A stretch of 64,000 bases of DNA, taken from positions 1 to 64,000 of the forward strand of contig CAKUYQ010000004.1 of the NCBI GenBank assembly GCA_934717185.1, read 5' to 3'. Of the stretch, positions 1-9,202 are shown one piece after another. Within the stretch, counting starts at the first letter, position 1. Each line of letters starts with the position of its first letter. The notes beneath the pieces were generated by a model. The model was not told the DNA's origin. It saw only the letters and a list, made by a program, of their open reading frames with translations, and searched no databases. The DNA comes from an uncultured Bacteroidales bacterium. GTDB lineage: Bacteria; Bacteroidota; Bacteroidia; Bacteroidales; UBA932. A program made the translations under genes and the position numbers.

Positions 1-210
1 CGTGCGGGTGTGTTGCCAGGGGATTATGACTTTGAGGCACACAAGGAGTTGGTGCCAATGCAGCCGGGAGATGTACCGGTAACATACGCAGATACGAGTG
101 CGTTGGAGGAGGACTTTGGATTCAGGCCAAGCACAAGCCTGAGAGAGGGGTTGAGGCGGTTTGCAGAGTGGTATGGGAGATACTATGGAGCAGCTTGTAT
201 AAAAGAGTGA
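1..210 (+). CDS. NAD-dependent sugar-nucleotide epimerase, C-terminal end (partial)
   Basis: The reading frame is open from the first base of the window, so the gene starts upstream and only the last 69 codons are present. The residues PVTYADTSALEEDFGF followed by STSLREGLRRFAEWY match the C-terminal helix region of extended short-chain dehydrogenases that act on nucleotide sugars, most like UDP-glucuronate 4-epimerase. In that family this region carries a proposal of substrate binding and lies after the Rossmann fold, which is not visible here. The gene runs in the same direction as the glycan operon that starts 2.3 kb downstream, but a promoter and an unrelated ATPase lie between. Codon use is rich in G and T, like the deacetylase at 15.8 kb. 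Function class is fairly secure, the exact substrate is not. Confidence 0.75.
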   Translation, partial: RAGVLPGDYDFEAHKELVPMQPGDVPVTYADTSALEEDFGFRPSTSLREGLRRFAEWYGRYYGAACIKE

Positions 211-225
211 AAATCATTACCTTTG
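194..225 (+). promoter_or_regulatory. Bacteroidetes-type promoter for the AAA/nuclease-like ATPase
   Basis: TACCTTTG at 218-225 matches the -7 element TAnnTTTG, and CTTG at 194-197 lies 20 bases upstream in the -33 position. The start codon of the next gene is at 263. Confidence 0.6.
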
Positions 226-262
226 TCAAATTCAAGAATTGACTATCTAATAGGTAACGGTT

Positions 263-1822
263 ATGGCAAGAAAATTATACCCAATAGGAATACAGACATT
301 TGAACGCATCCGCGAGGAGGATAACCTCTATATAGACAAGACGGAGTACGTCTATCGTATGACTCATACAGATGGAAAGTATTTCTTCTTGAGCCGTCCT
401 CGTCGTTTTGGAAAATCGTTGTTGGTATCTACTTTTCAAAGTTATTTTGAAGGGAAAAAGGAACTCTTTAAAGGACTTGCCATAGAAAAATTAGAAAAAG
501 AATGGAAGGAATATCCTGTGTTGCACTTCAGCTTAGCAGGAGGCAAGCACATGGAAAAGGAACAGTTGGAACGCTATCTGCTTTATATATTGAATGATAA
601 TGAGAAACGCTTTGGCGTAATTTGTGACTCTCCGGATCCGAATGTGCGATTGCTCAACTTAATAAAGACAGTTCATGAGAAGACAGGCAAACAGGTGGTG
701 ATGCTCATAGATGAATATGATGCACCATTGTTAGATGTGGTGCACGAAAAGGAACAGCTTGGAATACTTCGTGACATAATGCGTAATTTCTATTCACCTT
801 TGAAGGATTGCGAACCTTTGCTCCGCTTTGTGTTCCTTACCGGCATAACCAAGTTCTCGCAACTCAGTATATTCAGTGAGTTGAACAATATCTTCAATGT
901 GAGCATGGACGAGCCATACGCCGGCATCTGCGGTATAACAATGGAGGAACTCCAAACACAGATGAGTGAGGATATAGAACGTTTGGCAGAAAAGTTAGGA
1001 CTATCCTTTGATCAAACTATAGAAAAGTTGAAGGAGAATTATGACGGTTATCATTTCTGCTGGCCATCACCGGATGTGTTCAACCCTTACAGTCTGCTCA
1101 ATTGCTTTTCCAGACAAAAAATGGGAGCCTACTGGTTCGGTTCCGGCACACCTACATATCTCATTCACAAGATGAGGGAGTTTAATGTGCAACCGTCACA
1201 GTTAGGTGTGGTAAGAGCAAAGGATGCCTCTTTTGATGCCGCAACAGAAAAAATGACCTCATTGATACCACTGCTTTATCAAAGCGGCTATCTTACCATC
1301 AAGGGCTATGACGAAAGGTTGGAAGTTTACACGTTAGACATTCCTAACAAAGAGATAAGGGTTGGGTTGTATGACAGCCTTCTTCCCGGCTATTTGGATT
1401 CGGCGATTGATTCCGGAAGAGTTGTCATTGCCGATATCTCCGCCTGTCTGAAAGATAAAGATGCCGCCGGAGCCATGCAGCTGTTGGCAGATTTCTTGGA
1501 GACCGTCCCTTATTGCGACAACACCAACTACGAAGGTCATTACCAGCAGATGCTCTACATAATCTTTGCCCTGCTTACAAGCTATAACATCCAAGTGGAG
1601 CAGCATACGGCAAAGGGGAGGATAGACATCACATTAGAAACATCAGACACCGTCTATGTGATGGAACTTAAATTTAACAAGAGCGTAGATGAGGCACTTA
1701 ACCAGATAGAGACCAAACGCTATGCCGATGCCTTTAAGACTAAAGGTAAAGAGATAGTAAAGGTAGGCATGAACTTCACCGTTAAAGATGGAGTGAACAC
1801 CTTGGAATGGAGCGTCAAATAA
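263..1822 (+). CDS. AAA-family ATPase with C-terminal PD-(D/E)XK nuclease-like domain
   Basis: This 519-residue protein belongs to the large Bacteroidetes family of AAA-ATPase-like proteins with a DUF1703/PDDEXK_9 tail. The P-loop is RPRRFGKS at residues 45-52 and the Walker B strand VMLIDEYDAP lies near 146-155. The C-terminal part has GRIDI followed by VMELKF at about 454-470, the D...ExK spacing expected of a PD-(D/E)XK fold. The family is common in gut Bacteroidetes and often present in many copies; its role is unproven, with mobile-element or defence-like functions suggested. It has its own promoter (194-225) and is followed after 42 bases by a toxin-antitoxin-like pair. Family assignment is firm; function is unknown. 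Confidence 0.85.
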   Translation: MARKLYPIGIQTFERIREEDNLYIDKTEYVYRMTHTDGKYFFLSRPRRFGKSLLVSTFQSYFEGKKELFKGLAIEKLEKEWKEYPVLHFSLAGGKHMEKEQLERYLLYILNDNEKRFGVICDSPDPNVRLLNLIKTVHEKTGKQVVMLIDEYDAPLLDVVHEKEQLGILRDIMRNFYSPLKDCEPLLRFVFLTGITKFSQLSIFSELNNIFNVSMDEPYAGICGITMEELQTQMSEDIERLAEKLGLSFDQTIEKLKENYDGYHFCWPSPDVFNPYSLLNCFSRQKMGAYWFGSGTPTYLIHKMREFNVQPSQLGVVRAKDASFDAATEKMTSLIPLLYQSGYLTIKGYDERLEVYTLDIPNKEIRVGLYDSLLPGYLDSAIDSGRVVIADISACLKDKDAAGAMQLLADFLETVPYCDNTNYEGHYQQMLYIIFALLTSYNIQVEQHTAKGRIDITLETSDTVYVMELKFNKSVDEALNQIETKRYADAFKTKGKEIVKVGMNFTVKDGVNTLEWSVK

Positions 1823-1829
1823 AAAGGAT

Positions 1830-1837
1830 TATTTTTG
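1830..1837 (+). promoter_or_regulatory. Possible -7 element for the toxin-antitoxin remnant
   Basis: TATTTTTG at 1830-1837 fits TAnnTTTG and lies 27 bases before the next start codon. No convincing -33 box at the right distance was seen, so this is weak. Confidence 0.3.
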
Positions 1838-1864
1838 TAGACGGATATAAAGGAGAAAGTAAAC

Positions 1865-2185
1865 ATGATATTAGCAAATAACACCAACATACAAGATACC
1901 CCAATTTGGAATGAGGTGAAGAATTGGGACAAAGAGGACAAAATCTCATTGATAATGCTATTATCAAAGTCGTTGGCTGAGACATCCGGAGAAGAGATAT
2001 CCGGAGACAAGAAACTGCACGTGCATGAAAAATATGCAGGACTTTTAAACAAAAAAGTAACAGAAACTCTCACATATAAAAAAGCCCTCATACGTATGAA
2101 AGCCTTGTCCGGTAAAGGAGGCAGGCCGGTTCCTGCTGATGAGAATGGACTTGATGCACTTATTGAAGCCAAGTATCAATTATGA
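1865..2185 (+). CDS. Small protein, probable antitoxin of a VapBC-like pair
   Basis: A 106-residue soluble, charged protein with no signal peptide. I do not recognise a named domain. Its last base triplet overlaps the start of a PIN-domain remnant in an ATGA overlap (2182-2185), the usual arrangement of antitoxin followed by toxin. It is preceded by ATG with the purine-rich stretch AAAGGAGAAAG, one of the clearer ribosome-binding-like sites in the window. By position it is most likely the antitoxin of a type II module whose toxin has been destroyed, so it may persist as an orphan. The antitoxin role is inference from order and overlap only. Confidence 0.55.
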   Translation: MILANNTNIQDTPIWNEVKNWDKEDKISLIMLLSKSLAETSGEEISGDKKLHVHEKYAGLLNKKVTETLTYKKALIRMKALSGKGGRPVPADENGLDALIEAKYQL

Positions 2186-2283
2186 AGATATTTGTAGATA
2201 CAAACATATTGATTGACTTTAACTCATCATTAGCAGTATATACAGTAAAGGAGTTGTTTGAAACATTGTTCCAAACAGAGTAG
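2182..2283 (+). pseudogene. PIN-domain (VapC-type) toxin remnant with internal deletion
   Basis: Translation from 2182 gives MKIFVDTNILIDF, the diagnostic first strand of PIN-domain ribonucleases including the first catalytic aspartate (residue 6). After the next few residues the frame runs straight into a short tail ending in VKELFET and a TAG stop at 2281-2283, giving only 33 residues against about 130-140 for the family. The central part with the remaining acidic residues is missing, so the product cannot be an active nuclease. The tail resembles the end of a PIN gene, which suggests one internal deletion, but this cannot be proven without the intact homologue. Confidence 0.65.
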
Positions 2284-2563
2284 GTATTTCATTTTGGCCA
2301 CTAACTTACTACCCCATCCGCTTCCCGACAAAACAAACCACAACAAGACCTACAAGCAAAATAAGGTTATTCCATTTTGGAATATACTGCCGCAGATAAA
2401 GAAAAGTTCTCCAACATTTGGAAACATAATAAAATTTAAGTCAACTTACGATAATCACTTAAAAATGGAAAAATCAGAGACAAGGCACTGCTCAAATGTC
2501 TGGTGTTTAACCGTTTCCAATTTTTGACCACTAACAAAACAATTTTAAATTGCTAACATTAGT
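2284..2563. other. Gene-free stretch before the glycan operon
   Basis: This 280-bp stretch has no convincing gene. It contains one exact minus-strand copy of the word TTTGTCGGGAAG at 2321-2332. The phrase TTTTGGCCACTAAC near 2292 and the similar TTTTTGACCACTAAC near 2520 suggest a decayed repeat. The promoter of the glycan operon should lie here, but I saw no full TAnnTTTG match with a -33 box. Confidence 0.4.
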
Positions 2564-2959
2564 ATGTTGCTAAATAAAGATCTTTTTGAACAAATAGCAA
2601 AGGAAGCTGCCAAGTCTCCCAGATTGCGTAAGGCTTTTGATCTGCGCGATTCAGAGGACGAGAATACGCAACGGATGCTTAATGTTCTTATGCCTGGAAC
2701 AAAAACTGCAATACACCGCCATCAGGATACTAGTGAAACAGTCCTATGTATTTATGGTTCTGCCATAGAACGCTTCTATGATGCAGATGGAAATGAAACA
2801 GAGGTGGTAAAGATGGTTGCAGGAGGTGACATCCCAGGTGTGGTGGTAGAGGTTGGTCGTTTCCATTCCCTTGAAGCTACACATGAATTAGGCGTTTTGT
2901 GTGGAGTGAAGGCCGGAATTTATCAACCTGTAAGCCCCGAAGATGTAATAAATATATAG
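2564..2959 (+). CDS. WbuC-family cupin-fold metalloprotein
   Basis: A 131-residue cupin of the WbuC family, found in O-antigen and capsule loci of many Gram-negative bacteria. The core reads QRMLNVLMPGTKTAIHRHQD, with the paired histidines of a metal site at about residues 45-47, and VGRFHSLEA supplies a further histidine. The reaction is not established for the family. It is the first gene of the glycan operon: its stop codon touches the start of the flippase gene at 2960. A paralogue lies at 23.3 kb, at the other side of the accessory zone. Family assignment is good, the biochemical role is unknown. Confidence 0.8.
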   Translation: MLLNKDLFEQIAKEAAKSPRLRKAFDLRDSEDENTQRMLNVLMPGTKTAIHRHQDTSETVLCIYGSAIERFYDADGNETEVVKMVAGGDIPGVVVEVGRFHSLEATHELGVLCGVKAGIYQPVSPEDVINI

Positions 2960-4447
2960 ATGAAAGAAAATACCAATAAAGCCATTGCTGTTAATTCTGT
3001 CATCTTATATGCCAAACTGTTTGTGATGACAATTTGTGGGCTTCTTACTACAAGATTCGCATTACAAGTTCTTGGTGTAGATGATTTTGGATTGTTTTCA
3101 GTTTTAGGAAGTATTATTTCCTTTATTGCAATTTTCAACACTGTAATGATCGCCACTTCTAACAGATTTATTTCTGTTGCAATTGGCAAAAGAGATCCTC
3201 AGTTAATAAACGAACAGTTTAATATGTGTCGTGTTATCCACATTGGAATAGCAGTTATTACACTACTTATTGCAATTCCTTTGGGAGAAGTATATATACA
3301 TAAATATTTGAATTATTATGGCGATATTCATGTAGCCTTAAGTGTGTTTCATTTTACGGTAATTGGCTCTATCATTTCGTTTATAGGAGTTCCTTATAAT
3401 GGATTGTTAATTGCAAAGGAAAAGTTTCTTGTTTTTTCAATTACAGAAGTATTGACCCACATATTTAAATTGGCTGTAACGTTTTCTCTTATGTATTGTT
3501 TCAAAGAAAAACTTCTTATTTTTGCATTTACTCAAGGCTTTATTACAGCATTGCCTACGTTGATCTATCATATTTATTGCAAAAAAAAATATCCTGAAAT
3601 TGTTCAATTTAAGATGCCCAAAAATAAGCAAAAATATAAAGAAATCTTTTCTTTTTCTGGTTGGATTGCTTATGGTGCATTTGCTACTATTGGAAAGAGC
3701 CAAGGAGCACAGATACTTGTCAACTCTTTCTTTAATACAGCGATGAATACAGCATTAGGTTTGGCTAATACAGTAAATGGACTTCTAAATACATTTTCAA
3801 ATAGCATTGCTCAGCCTATCATGCCGCAAATAATAAAGAATTATGCAAGCGGTAACTATTCTCGTTGTGATGACCTATTAGTAATGTCAACTAAGTACAC
3901 GTTCTTGATGACCTTATTTATTTCTACCCCATTTCTAACAGGAGCAGAGTGGATATATTCTTTGTGGCTTGGGGATGTGCCTCCTTACGTGCTTAACTTT
4001 ACTCAGTTGATTATTGTTGACACTCTAATTACAGCACTTAATTCTGGTATATCAAATTTGATATTTGCTAGTGGCAAGATTAAACTTTACCAAATAACTA
4101 TCAATACATTTCGTTTGGGATCTATAGTTGCTGCATATATAGTTTTGAAACTTGGAGGCCCTGCAAATTCATTGTTATTAGTTTTTATATTATTTAGTAT
4201 TATAATTTTCTTTGTAGGGCAGTTTGTGCTCCATAGAACGCTTGATTATGACAATTCTATTCTATGGAAAAAATCATATATGCCATCATTTGCAGTTGTT
4301 TGTATATTTATGCCTTTCCTTTTTTTTAATATAACGTATAGTCCTTGTATAAACATAGTTGTTTTACAAATTATTCTAGCAATTACAATTATTGTTGTGG
4401 GATTAACAAAAGATGAGCGTAGGAGTGTTATCAAATTAATGAGGTGA
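2960..4447 (+). CDS. Wzx-like polysaccharide flippase (MOP superfamily)
   Basis: A 495-residue integral membrane protein with about 12-14 hydrophobic segments spread over the full length and a conserved start for the family: a short basic N-terminus followed by a helix and FALQVLGVDDFGLFSV. This is the size and layout of oligosaccharide flippases that move undecaprenyl-linked repeat units across the inner membrane. It starts immediately after the cupin stop and its end overlaps the next gene. Together with the polymerase at 6.3 kb it points to Wzx/Wzy-type assembly. Base composition is AT-rich, as is usual for glycan cassettes, in contrast to the flanking genes. Confidence 0.85.
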   Translation: MKENTNKAIAVNSVILYAKLFVMTICGLLTTRFALQVLGVDDFGLFSVLGSIISFIAIFNTVMIATSNRFISVAIGKRDPQLINEQFNMCRVIHIGIAVITLLIAIPLGEVYIHKYLNYYGDIHVALSVFHFTVIGSIISFIGVPYNGLLIAKEKFLVFSITEVLTHIFKLAVTFSLMYCFKEKLLIFAFTQGFITALPTLIYHIYCKKKYPEIVQFKMPKNKQKYKEIFSFSGWIAYGAFATIGKSQGAQILVNSFFNTAMNTALGLANTVNGLLNTFSNSIAQPIMPQIIKNYASGNYSRCDDLLVMSTKYTFLMTLFISTPFLTGAEWIYSLWLGDVPPYVLNFTQLIIVDTLITALNSGISNLIFASGKIKLYQITINTFRLGSIVAAYIVLKLGGPANSLLLVFILFSIIIFFVGQFVLHRTLDYDNSILWKKSYMPSFAVVCIFMPFLFFNITYSPCINIVVLQIILAITIIVVGLTKDERRSVIKLMR

Positions 4448-5118
4448 TGGTAGAAATTTTTAAAAAGTTGTGGTGCTTTTTGTTTTCTTTTATATATAGA
4501 AAAAAGAATGTGCTCATTGGAAAATATGTAAGGTATAACAGAAAAACGCAGTTTGAAGGTATGAATACAATTGGTGAAAGATCCTTAATATCAGGCTCAA
4601 AGATAGGTTTTGCTACTTATTTGGGGAATGATGTAGAATTATTGAATACAAAAATTGGAAGATATTGTTCCATCGCTCGCGATGTGAGGGTCGTATCAGC
4701 AACTCATCCAACATCAGTTTTCGTTTCTACATCACCAGTTTTCTTTTCTACTATTGAACAATGCGGATTTTCATTTGTATCTGAAACAAAATATGAAGAA
4801 CAAAAATATATAGATGGTTATTTCACAATAATTGGAAATGATGTTTGGATAGGAGAGGGTGCATTAATAATTGGCGGAACAAAAATAGGTAATGGCGTAG
4901 TTATTGCTGCACGCGCTGTTGTTACTAAAGATGTTCCAGATTATGCAATTGTAGCTGGAGTTCCTGCACGCATTATTAGATATCGTTTCAATAATGATCA
5001 AGTTGATTTTTTGAGAAGATTATCCTGGTGGAATAAGGATTTTAATTGGATTAAGCGACATTCGCATTTATTTAACGACATAGATTCACTAATAAGGAAT
5101 GTAAACAATGAAAGGTGA
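4447..5118 (+). CDS. Left-handed beta-helix O-acyltransferase
   Basis: About 223 residues with the hexapeptide-repeat pattern of the CatB/xenobiotic acyltransferase family. Repeats such as IGRYCSIARDVRV and the C-terminal block IGNDVWIGEGALIIGGTKIG are followed by VVTKDVPDYAIVAGVPARII, the classic end of these trimeric transferases. The histidine of ATHP is the likely catalytic base. It probably transfers an acetyl group from acetyl-CoA to a sugar of the repeat unit. ATG at 4447 is preferred over an in-frame GTG at 4444; the start overlaps the flippase stop. It is one of four acyltransferases in the operon. Confidence 0.85.
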   Translation: MVEIFKKLWCFLFSFIYRKKNVLIGKYVRYNRKTQFEGMNTIGERSLISGSKIGFATYLGNDVELLNTKIGRYCSIARDVRVVSATHPTSVFVSTSPVFFSTIEQCGFSFVSETKYEEQKYIDGYFTIIGNDVWIGEGALIIGGTKIGNGVVIAARAVVTKDVPDYAIVAGVPARIIRYRFNNDQVDFLRRLSWWNKDFNWIKRHSHLFNDIDSLIRNVNNER

Positions 5119-6286
5119 AATTGCTATCGTTGTAGTTGGCTACAATCGAAAACAATCAATAGAAAGACTTCTTTTTTCATTGAATCAAGCTGATTACGAA
5201 AATGAGAAAATAACTCTTATTATTAGTATTGATAAAAGCAATACTAATATCGTTGAGGAATATGCAGACCAGTTCAATTGGATCCATGGTGAAAAAATTG
5301 TGGATTGTCATACTTGTAATCTTGGACTTAAAGCACATATGCTGAGTCTTGGAAAATGGTTTGAGGATTATGATGCGTTAGTTATTCTAGAAGATGATAT
5401 CGTTGTTTCTTCGCAATTCTTCAATTATGCAAAAGCGTGCGTTTACAAGTATAAAGATAACCCGCAAATTGCAGGTATTAGTTTATATAGTTTTTCTGTT
5501 AATTACCAAACAGGATTGCCATTTATACCGATGCATAATGGCCAAGATGTCTATTTCATGAATTGTGCCATGTCGTGGGGTGAGGTCTGGATGAAGGAAC
5601 AATGGCGTGATTTTTATAAATGGTACCAAAAAAATAACGATTTTTCACCGTCAAGTGAAATACCTTTTTGTTTATTTAAGTGGAGTAAGAATTCTTGGTT
5701 GAAATTTCATACAAGATATTGTATCGAAACAAACAAATATTTTGTTTTTCCCTATATTTCTTATAGTACCAATTATGGAGATAATGGTGTTCATCATTCC
5801 GGCTATGGCTATGATACAGCACAAGTCGTAATAGAATATGGTAAGAGGCCGCTTGTGTTGCCTAAAATAGAAAATGACAATTGTGTTTTGTACGATGGCT
5901 TTTTTGAGAATAAAGCTATACCGAAATGGTTGGGCCTAAATGCGAAAGATGTTCTAATTGATTTAAATGGTAGTCACATATTTTTGACAGGGAAACAATT
6001 TCTTCTTAGTTCTAAGGTTTACAATTTTAGAATTCTTAAGACTTTTGGATTAGAGTATAAGCCTATTGAAGCAAACATTTTAACATCCGTAGCTGGTTTT
6101 AATTTGTTCTTGTATGATACTACTGTGAAAGAAAACAATAAGTTGACTTTTAACAACAACAAGTATTACTCATATTATTATTGTCTGTCAAGTTTGCCAG
6201 TGTTTTTTAGAAGGGTTGGTTTGATTAATATAGTAAGTGAATTTGTTGATTATTTAACTACATCTATAAAAAATAAATTAAGATGA
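5108..6286 (+). CDS. Glycosyltransferase, GT-A fold (GT2/GNT-I-like)
   Basis: A 392-residue cytoplasmic protein. The N-terminus IAIVVVGYNRKQSIERLL is the typical first strand and nucleotide-binding turn of GT-A enzymes, and ALVILEDDIVVS near residue 95 contains the acidic metal-binding motif. The long central region with many aromatic residues resembles the group related to N-acetylglucosaminyltransferase I rather than the shortest GT2 enzymes. It should add one sugar to the lipid-linked repeat unit. It overlaps the acyltransferase by 11 bases and the polymerase gene by 4 bases, so it is translated as part of the operon. Sugar and linkage cannot be told from sequence. Confidence 0.8.
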   Translation: MKGEIAIVVVGYNRKQSIERLLFSLNQADYENEKITLIISIDKSNTNIVEEYADQFNWIHGEKIVDCHTCNLGLKAHMLSLGKWFEDYDALVILEDDIVVSSQFFNYAKACVYKYKDNPQIAGISLYSFSVNYQTGLPFIPMHNGQDVYFMNCAMSWGEVWMKEQWRDFYKWYQKNNDFSPSSEIPFCLFKWSKNSWLKFHTRYCIETNKYFVFPYISYSTNYGDNGVHHSGYGYDTAQVVIEYGKRPLVLPKIENDNCVLYDGFFENKAIPKWLGLNAKDVLIDLNGSHIFLTGKQFLLSSKVYNFRILKTFGLEYKPIEANILTSVAGFNLFLYDTTVKENNKLTFNNNKYYSYYYCLSSLPVFFRRVGLINIVSEFVDYLTTSIKNKLR

Positions 6287-7452
6287 ATGGTCTGAACACA
6301 AATAGCAATGGATTGCATAGAACTATCATGGTTTTGATCATCTTCTTGTGTGTTACATTATTTGACTGGAATGGTTATGGATATTATGTTTTTTACCTTC
6401 CTTTCTTGTATTTGCTATTTAAAGGTGGGCTTAACCAAATTGATAGTAATTTTAAATTGTTATTTCTATTTGGCCTTTCGTATTCAGTAATAGATTTTAT
6501 AAATACTGGAAGGATAGTCTATGTGTATAATATTCTACCTGTTTTTAATTTCCCTATGGCATATCTGATGGGAAAAATGATTGCTGATAATAAGTCGTTA
6601 GATGGACAAGTATCCATTTTATGGATATTTGCAATGTCAATGGCTTTTTTAACTATGCTTTCCACATATGTAAGTTTTTTGAAGGATGGTTTTGCTTTGG
6701 TAGGAAGAGATATCAAGCTAATAGGCTACTCTAATGAGGATGGAGAGATACTTTACTCTGCTACAGGCTTATATTCCAAACTCCTTCCATTGACACTATT
6801 TGCTTCATTTTTGTTTTTACCAATATATAAAAAGAATAGGTGGTTATTCTTTACTTCTGCATGTGTGGCTTTTTTTTGTTGTTTACGCCTTCAAAGTCGC
6901 TCTGCGATTTACGTTACAATGATATCATTGGTAATTCCTTTTTTATTGGGGGAAAAAGATAGTCGTATAAACAAGATATTTGGTGCTGCTTTCATTGGAG
7001 GAATCGTTATATATATTCTTGCTAATTTTTCTGACGAACTTATGATTATTGACAGATTTCAGAATAATAGTGTTTTTGAAAACGAAGGTGGAGATAGTAG
7101 AATGGATTTAGCGATAAAAACTTTGAATGATTTACTTTCACATCCTTTTGGAGGATTGGCATCAAATAGATTTGCTCACAATCTATGGATAGATAGCGCT
7201 CGAGTTGGCGGATGGATTCCAGCTTTTTTCCTCATTGGTGTTACATGGAAGTGGATTAAGACTACATTTAAAATATATAGAAATAAAAAAATGGAGGAGT
7301 ACTACAGGATATTCATTGTCGTGGTTTCTGTTTGTTTGTTTATGTATTTTAACACAGAACCTATTATGGAGGGTGCTGCTATGCTATTTACTTTTTTTTG
7401 CTTGTATTTTGGAATAATTACAAAATCGCTATCTAATTATCAGTCAATATGA
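6283..7452 (+). CDS. Wzy-like O-antigen/capsule repeat-unit polymerase
   Basis: A 389-residue polytopic membrane protein with about ten hydrophobic segments and a larger extracytoplasmic loop in the second half. The residues LASNRFAHNLWIDSARVGGW resemble the HN-containing segment of the WaaL/Wzy O-antigen ligase and polymerase superfamily (Wzy_C). Such proteins join repeat units on the periplasmic side of the inner membrane. ATGA overlaps link it to the genes on both sides (6283-6286 and 7449-7452). Sequence conservation in this family is low, so the call rests on topology, the HNLW segment and context. A ligase role is possible but less likely inside this operon. Confidence 0.75.
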   Translation: MNGLNTNSNGLHRTIMVLIIFLCVTLFDWNGYGYYVFYLPFLYLLFKGGLNQIDSNFKLLFLFGLSYSVIDFINTGRIVYVYNILPVFNFPMAYLMGKMIADNKSLDGQVSILWIFAMSMAFLTMLSTYVSFLKDGFALVGRDIKLIGYSNEDGEILYSATGLYSKLLPLTLFASFLFLPIYKKNRWLFFTSACVAFFCCLRLQSRSAIYVTMISLVIPFLLGEKDSRINKIFGAAFIGGIVIYILANFSDELMIIDRFQNNSVFENEGGDSRMDLAIKTLNDLLSHPFGGLASNRFAHNLWIDSARVGGWIPAFFLIGVTWKWIKTTFKIYRNKKMEEYYRIFIVVVSVCLFMYFNTEPIMEGAAMLFTFFCLYFGIITKSLSNYQSI

Positions 7453-8645
7453 ATATATTATTCATCGGAGGTATATATTCTGAACATCTAATTCTAAAAT
7501 TCAGCAAGAATTGTAGAAGAGGTTATCAGTTTGCAGCTCAGGCATTTCAAGAATCGCTTATTAGGGGTTTATTGGATAATGGAGCATCCACATATGTGTT
7601 ATCATTTCCGAGTGTACCAACTTTCCCGTTCGGCTACCGTAGCCCGTTCATTAAATCGGATGATTTCTTTTTCTCATCTCAAAGCATGGGAAAGACTATT
7701 GGACGAATAAACTTGCCGATACTTAAGTGCGAAATCGGATATAAAGCCCAAATTGATCAGTGGTTTCTGGAAACGAAAGGTGAAAAGTATGTTATTATAT
7801 ATTCTTTACAAGCAAAATTTTTAAAGATTGCTGAATATATAAAGTTAGAGTATCCTAAATCTGATATTAGTGTGGTAGTCGCTGATATTCCACAATTTAT
7901 GGCGTGGAATAAGTATTATGAACTTTTCGGTATAAAAAAAAGAGATATAAATATAATCTATAAGAATCTTGAATACGTAGATAGGTACATTCTCCTAAGT
8001 AAGTGTATGGCCAGTAAGTTGCCGATTGGGAAAAAACCTTGGATGGTGCTTGAGGGAATATATAATCCTACTGTAAAAGATACAGATTTAACCATAGCGA
8101 AAGACAGTACCAGAGCAATTCTCTATACTGGTAATATTGATAGACGATATGGAATCATGGATTTAGTATATGCATTTATAATGATTCCTAATAAAAAAAT
8201 CTCTCTGTGGATTTGTGGGTTTGGTGACTCTGAAAGCGAAATCCGTGAATTTGAAAAAAAGGATAGAAGAATTAAGTTCTTCGGTTCTGTTTCAAGAGAA
8301 AAAACTTTACAACTCCAGAAGCAGGCATCTTTGCTTATTAACCCAAGACACTCAACTGAGGAATTCACAATGTATTCGTTCCCATCAAAAACAATGGAGT
8401 ATTTGGCATCAGGAACACCAACATTAATGTGTAAGCTCCAATGTATTCCCTCAGAATATGAAGAGCATTTGTTCTTTATTAAAGATGAAACTTTAGAGGG
8501 GTATAAGGAGGCAATACTTGATGTGCTACATAGACCCGATTCAGAATTGGAAACCTTTGGAGATAATGCAAAACGTTTTATTCTGGAATCAAAGAATCCT
8601 CGCATCCAAGTTCATAAGATTATTAACCTTATGAAAAGTAAGTAG
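7449..8645 (+). CDS. Glycosyltransferase, GT-B fold (GT4-like)
   Basis: A 398-residue protein whose C-terminal half carries the features of GT4 enzymes: RAILYTGNIDRRYGIMDLV, then IKFFGSVSREKTLQLQ, then SKTMEYLASGTPTL, the nucleotide-sugar-binding block with its conserved glutamate. The N-terminal half is more divergent, as usual for the acceptor-binding domain. It probably adds a sugar to the growing repeat unit in the cytoplasm. It overlaps the polymerase gene by four bases and ends at the next gene. Donor and acceptor are not predictable. Confidence 0.82.
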   Translation: MNILFIGGIYSEHLILKFSKNCRRGYQFAAQAFQESLIRGLLDNGASTYVLSFPSVPTFPFGYRSPFIKSDDFFFSSQSMGKTIGRINLPILKCEIGYKAQIDQWFLETKGEKYVIIYSLQAKFLKIAEYIKLEYPKSDISVVVADIPQFMAWNKYYELFGIKKRDINIIYKNLEYVDRYILLSKCMASKLPIGKKPWMVLEGIYNPTVKDTDLTIAKDSTRAILYTGNIDRRYGIMDLVYAFIMIPNKKISLWICGFGDSESEIREFEKKDRRIKFFGSVSREKTLQLQKQASLLINPRHSTEEFTMYSFPSKTMEYLASGTPTLMCKLQCIPSEYEEHLFFIKDETLEGYKEAILDVLHRPDSELETFGDNAKRFILESKNPRIQVHKIINLMKSK

Positions 8646-8659
8646 TGATACAATTAGTT

Positions 8660-9202
8660 ATGATACGAAAACTATATAGAAAGGCATATAAATATGTTGT
8701 TGGGAAACTGGATCCTGTAAGGTATGCTAAGAAAATTGGAGTAAATTTTATGGGGGAAGTGAAAATATATGGTTCAGTAAGTTATAGTACAGAGCCTTGG
8801 TTAATTACCGTTGGAAAGGACTGTCATATTACAGATGGTGTAAAGTTTGAAACGCATGATGGCGGAACTCTCCTGTTCCGAAAGAATATTCCGGATCTTG
8901 AAATCACGAAACCCATCACCATTGGCGATGAGTGTTACATTGGTAACAATGTAATTTTTCTTCCTGGAGTGACAGTTGGCAATCATTGTATCATTGGTGC
9001 TGGAGCTATTGTTTCGCGTGATATTCCTGACAACTCCGTTGCTGTAGGTGTACCAGCTAGAGTTATCAAAACAACTGATGATTATCTTGAGAAAATTAAA
9101 AGAGAGTCGCTTCATTTAGGACATCTAAAAGGTCAAGAAAAAGATAAAGCACTTATGAAATATTACAATTATCAAGGAGTCTCAAAAGGGATTTATTTTT
9201 AA
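8660..9202 (+). CDS. Left-handed beta-helix acyltransferase
   Basis: About 180 residues. The hexapeptide pattern is clear in ITIGDECYIGNNVIFLPGVT followed by IIGAGAIVSRDIPDNSVAVG, the C-terminal signature of the maltose/galactoside acetyltransferase group. ETHDGG in the middle supplies a histidine in the usual active-site region. ATG at 8660 is chosen over GTG at 8645, which would overlap the upstream stop. The next gene starts at its last base. Probable sugar O- or N-acetyltransferase acting on the glycan of this locus. Confidence 0.82.
   Translation: MIRKLYRKAYKYVVGKLDPVRYAKKIGVNFMGEVKIYGSVSYSTEPWLITVGKDCHITDGVKFETHDGGTLLFRKNIPDLEITKPITIGDECYIGNNVIFLPGVTVGNHCIIGAGAIVSRDIPDNSVAVGVPARVIKTTDDYLEKIKRESLHLGHLKGQEKDKALMKYYNYQGVSKGIYF

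Noticed and set aside
2258..2527. An 89-codon plus-strand frame before the glycan operon
   Set aside because: Composition is unlike protein (many N, T, K, P), it overlaps the end of the toxin remnant, and contains a copy of the repeated word; no start signal.
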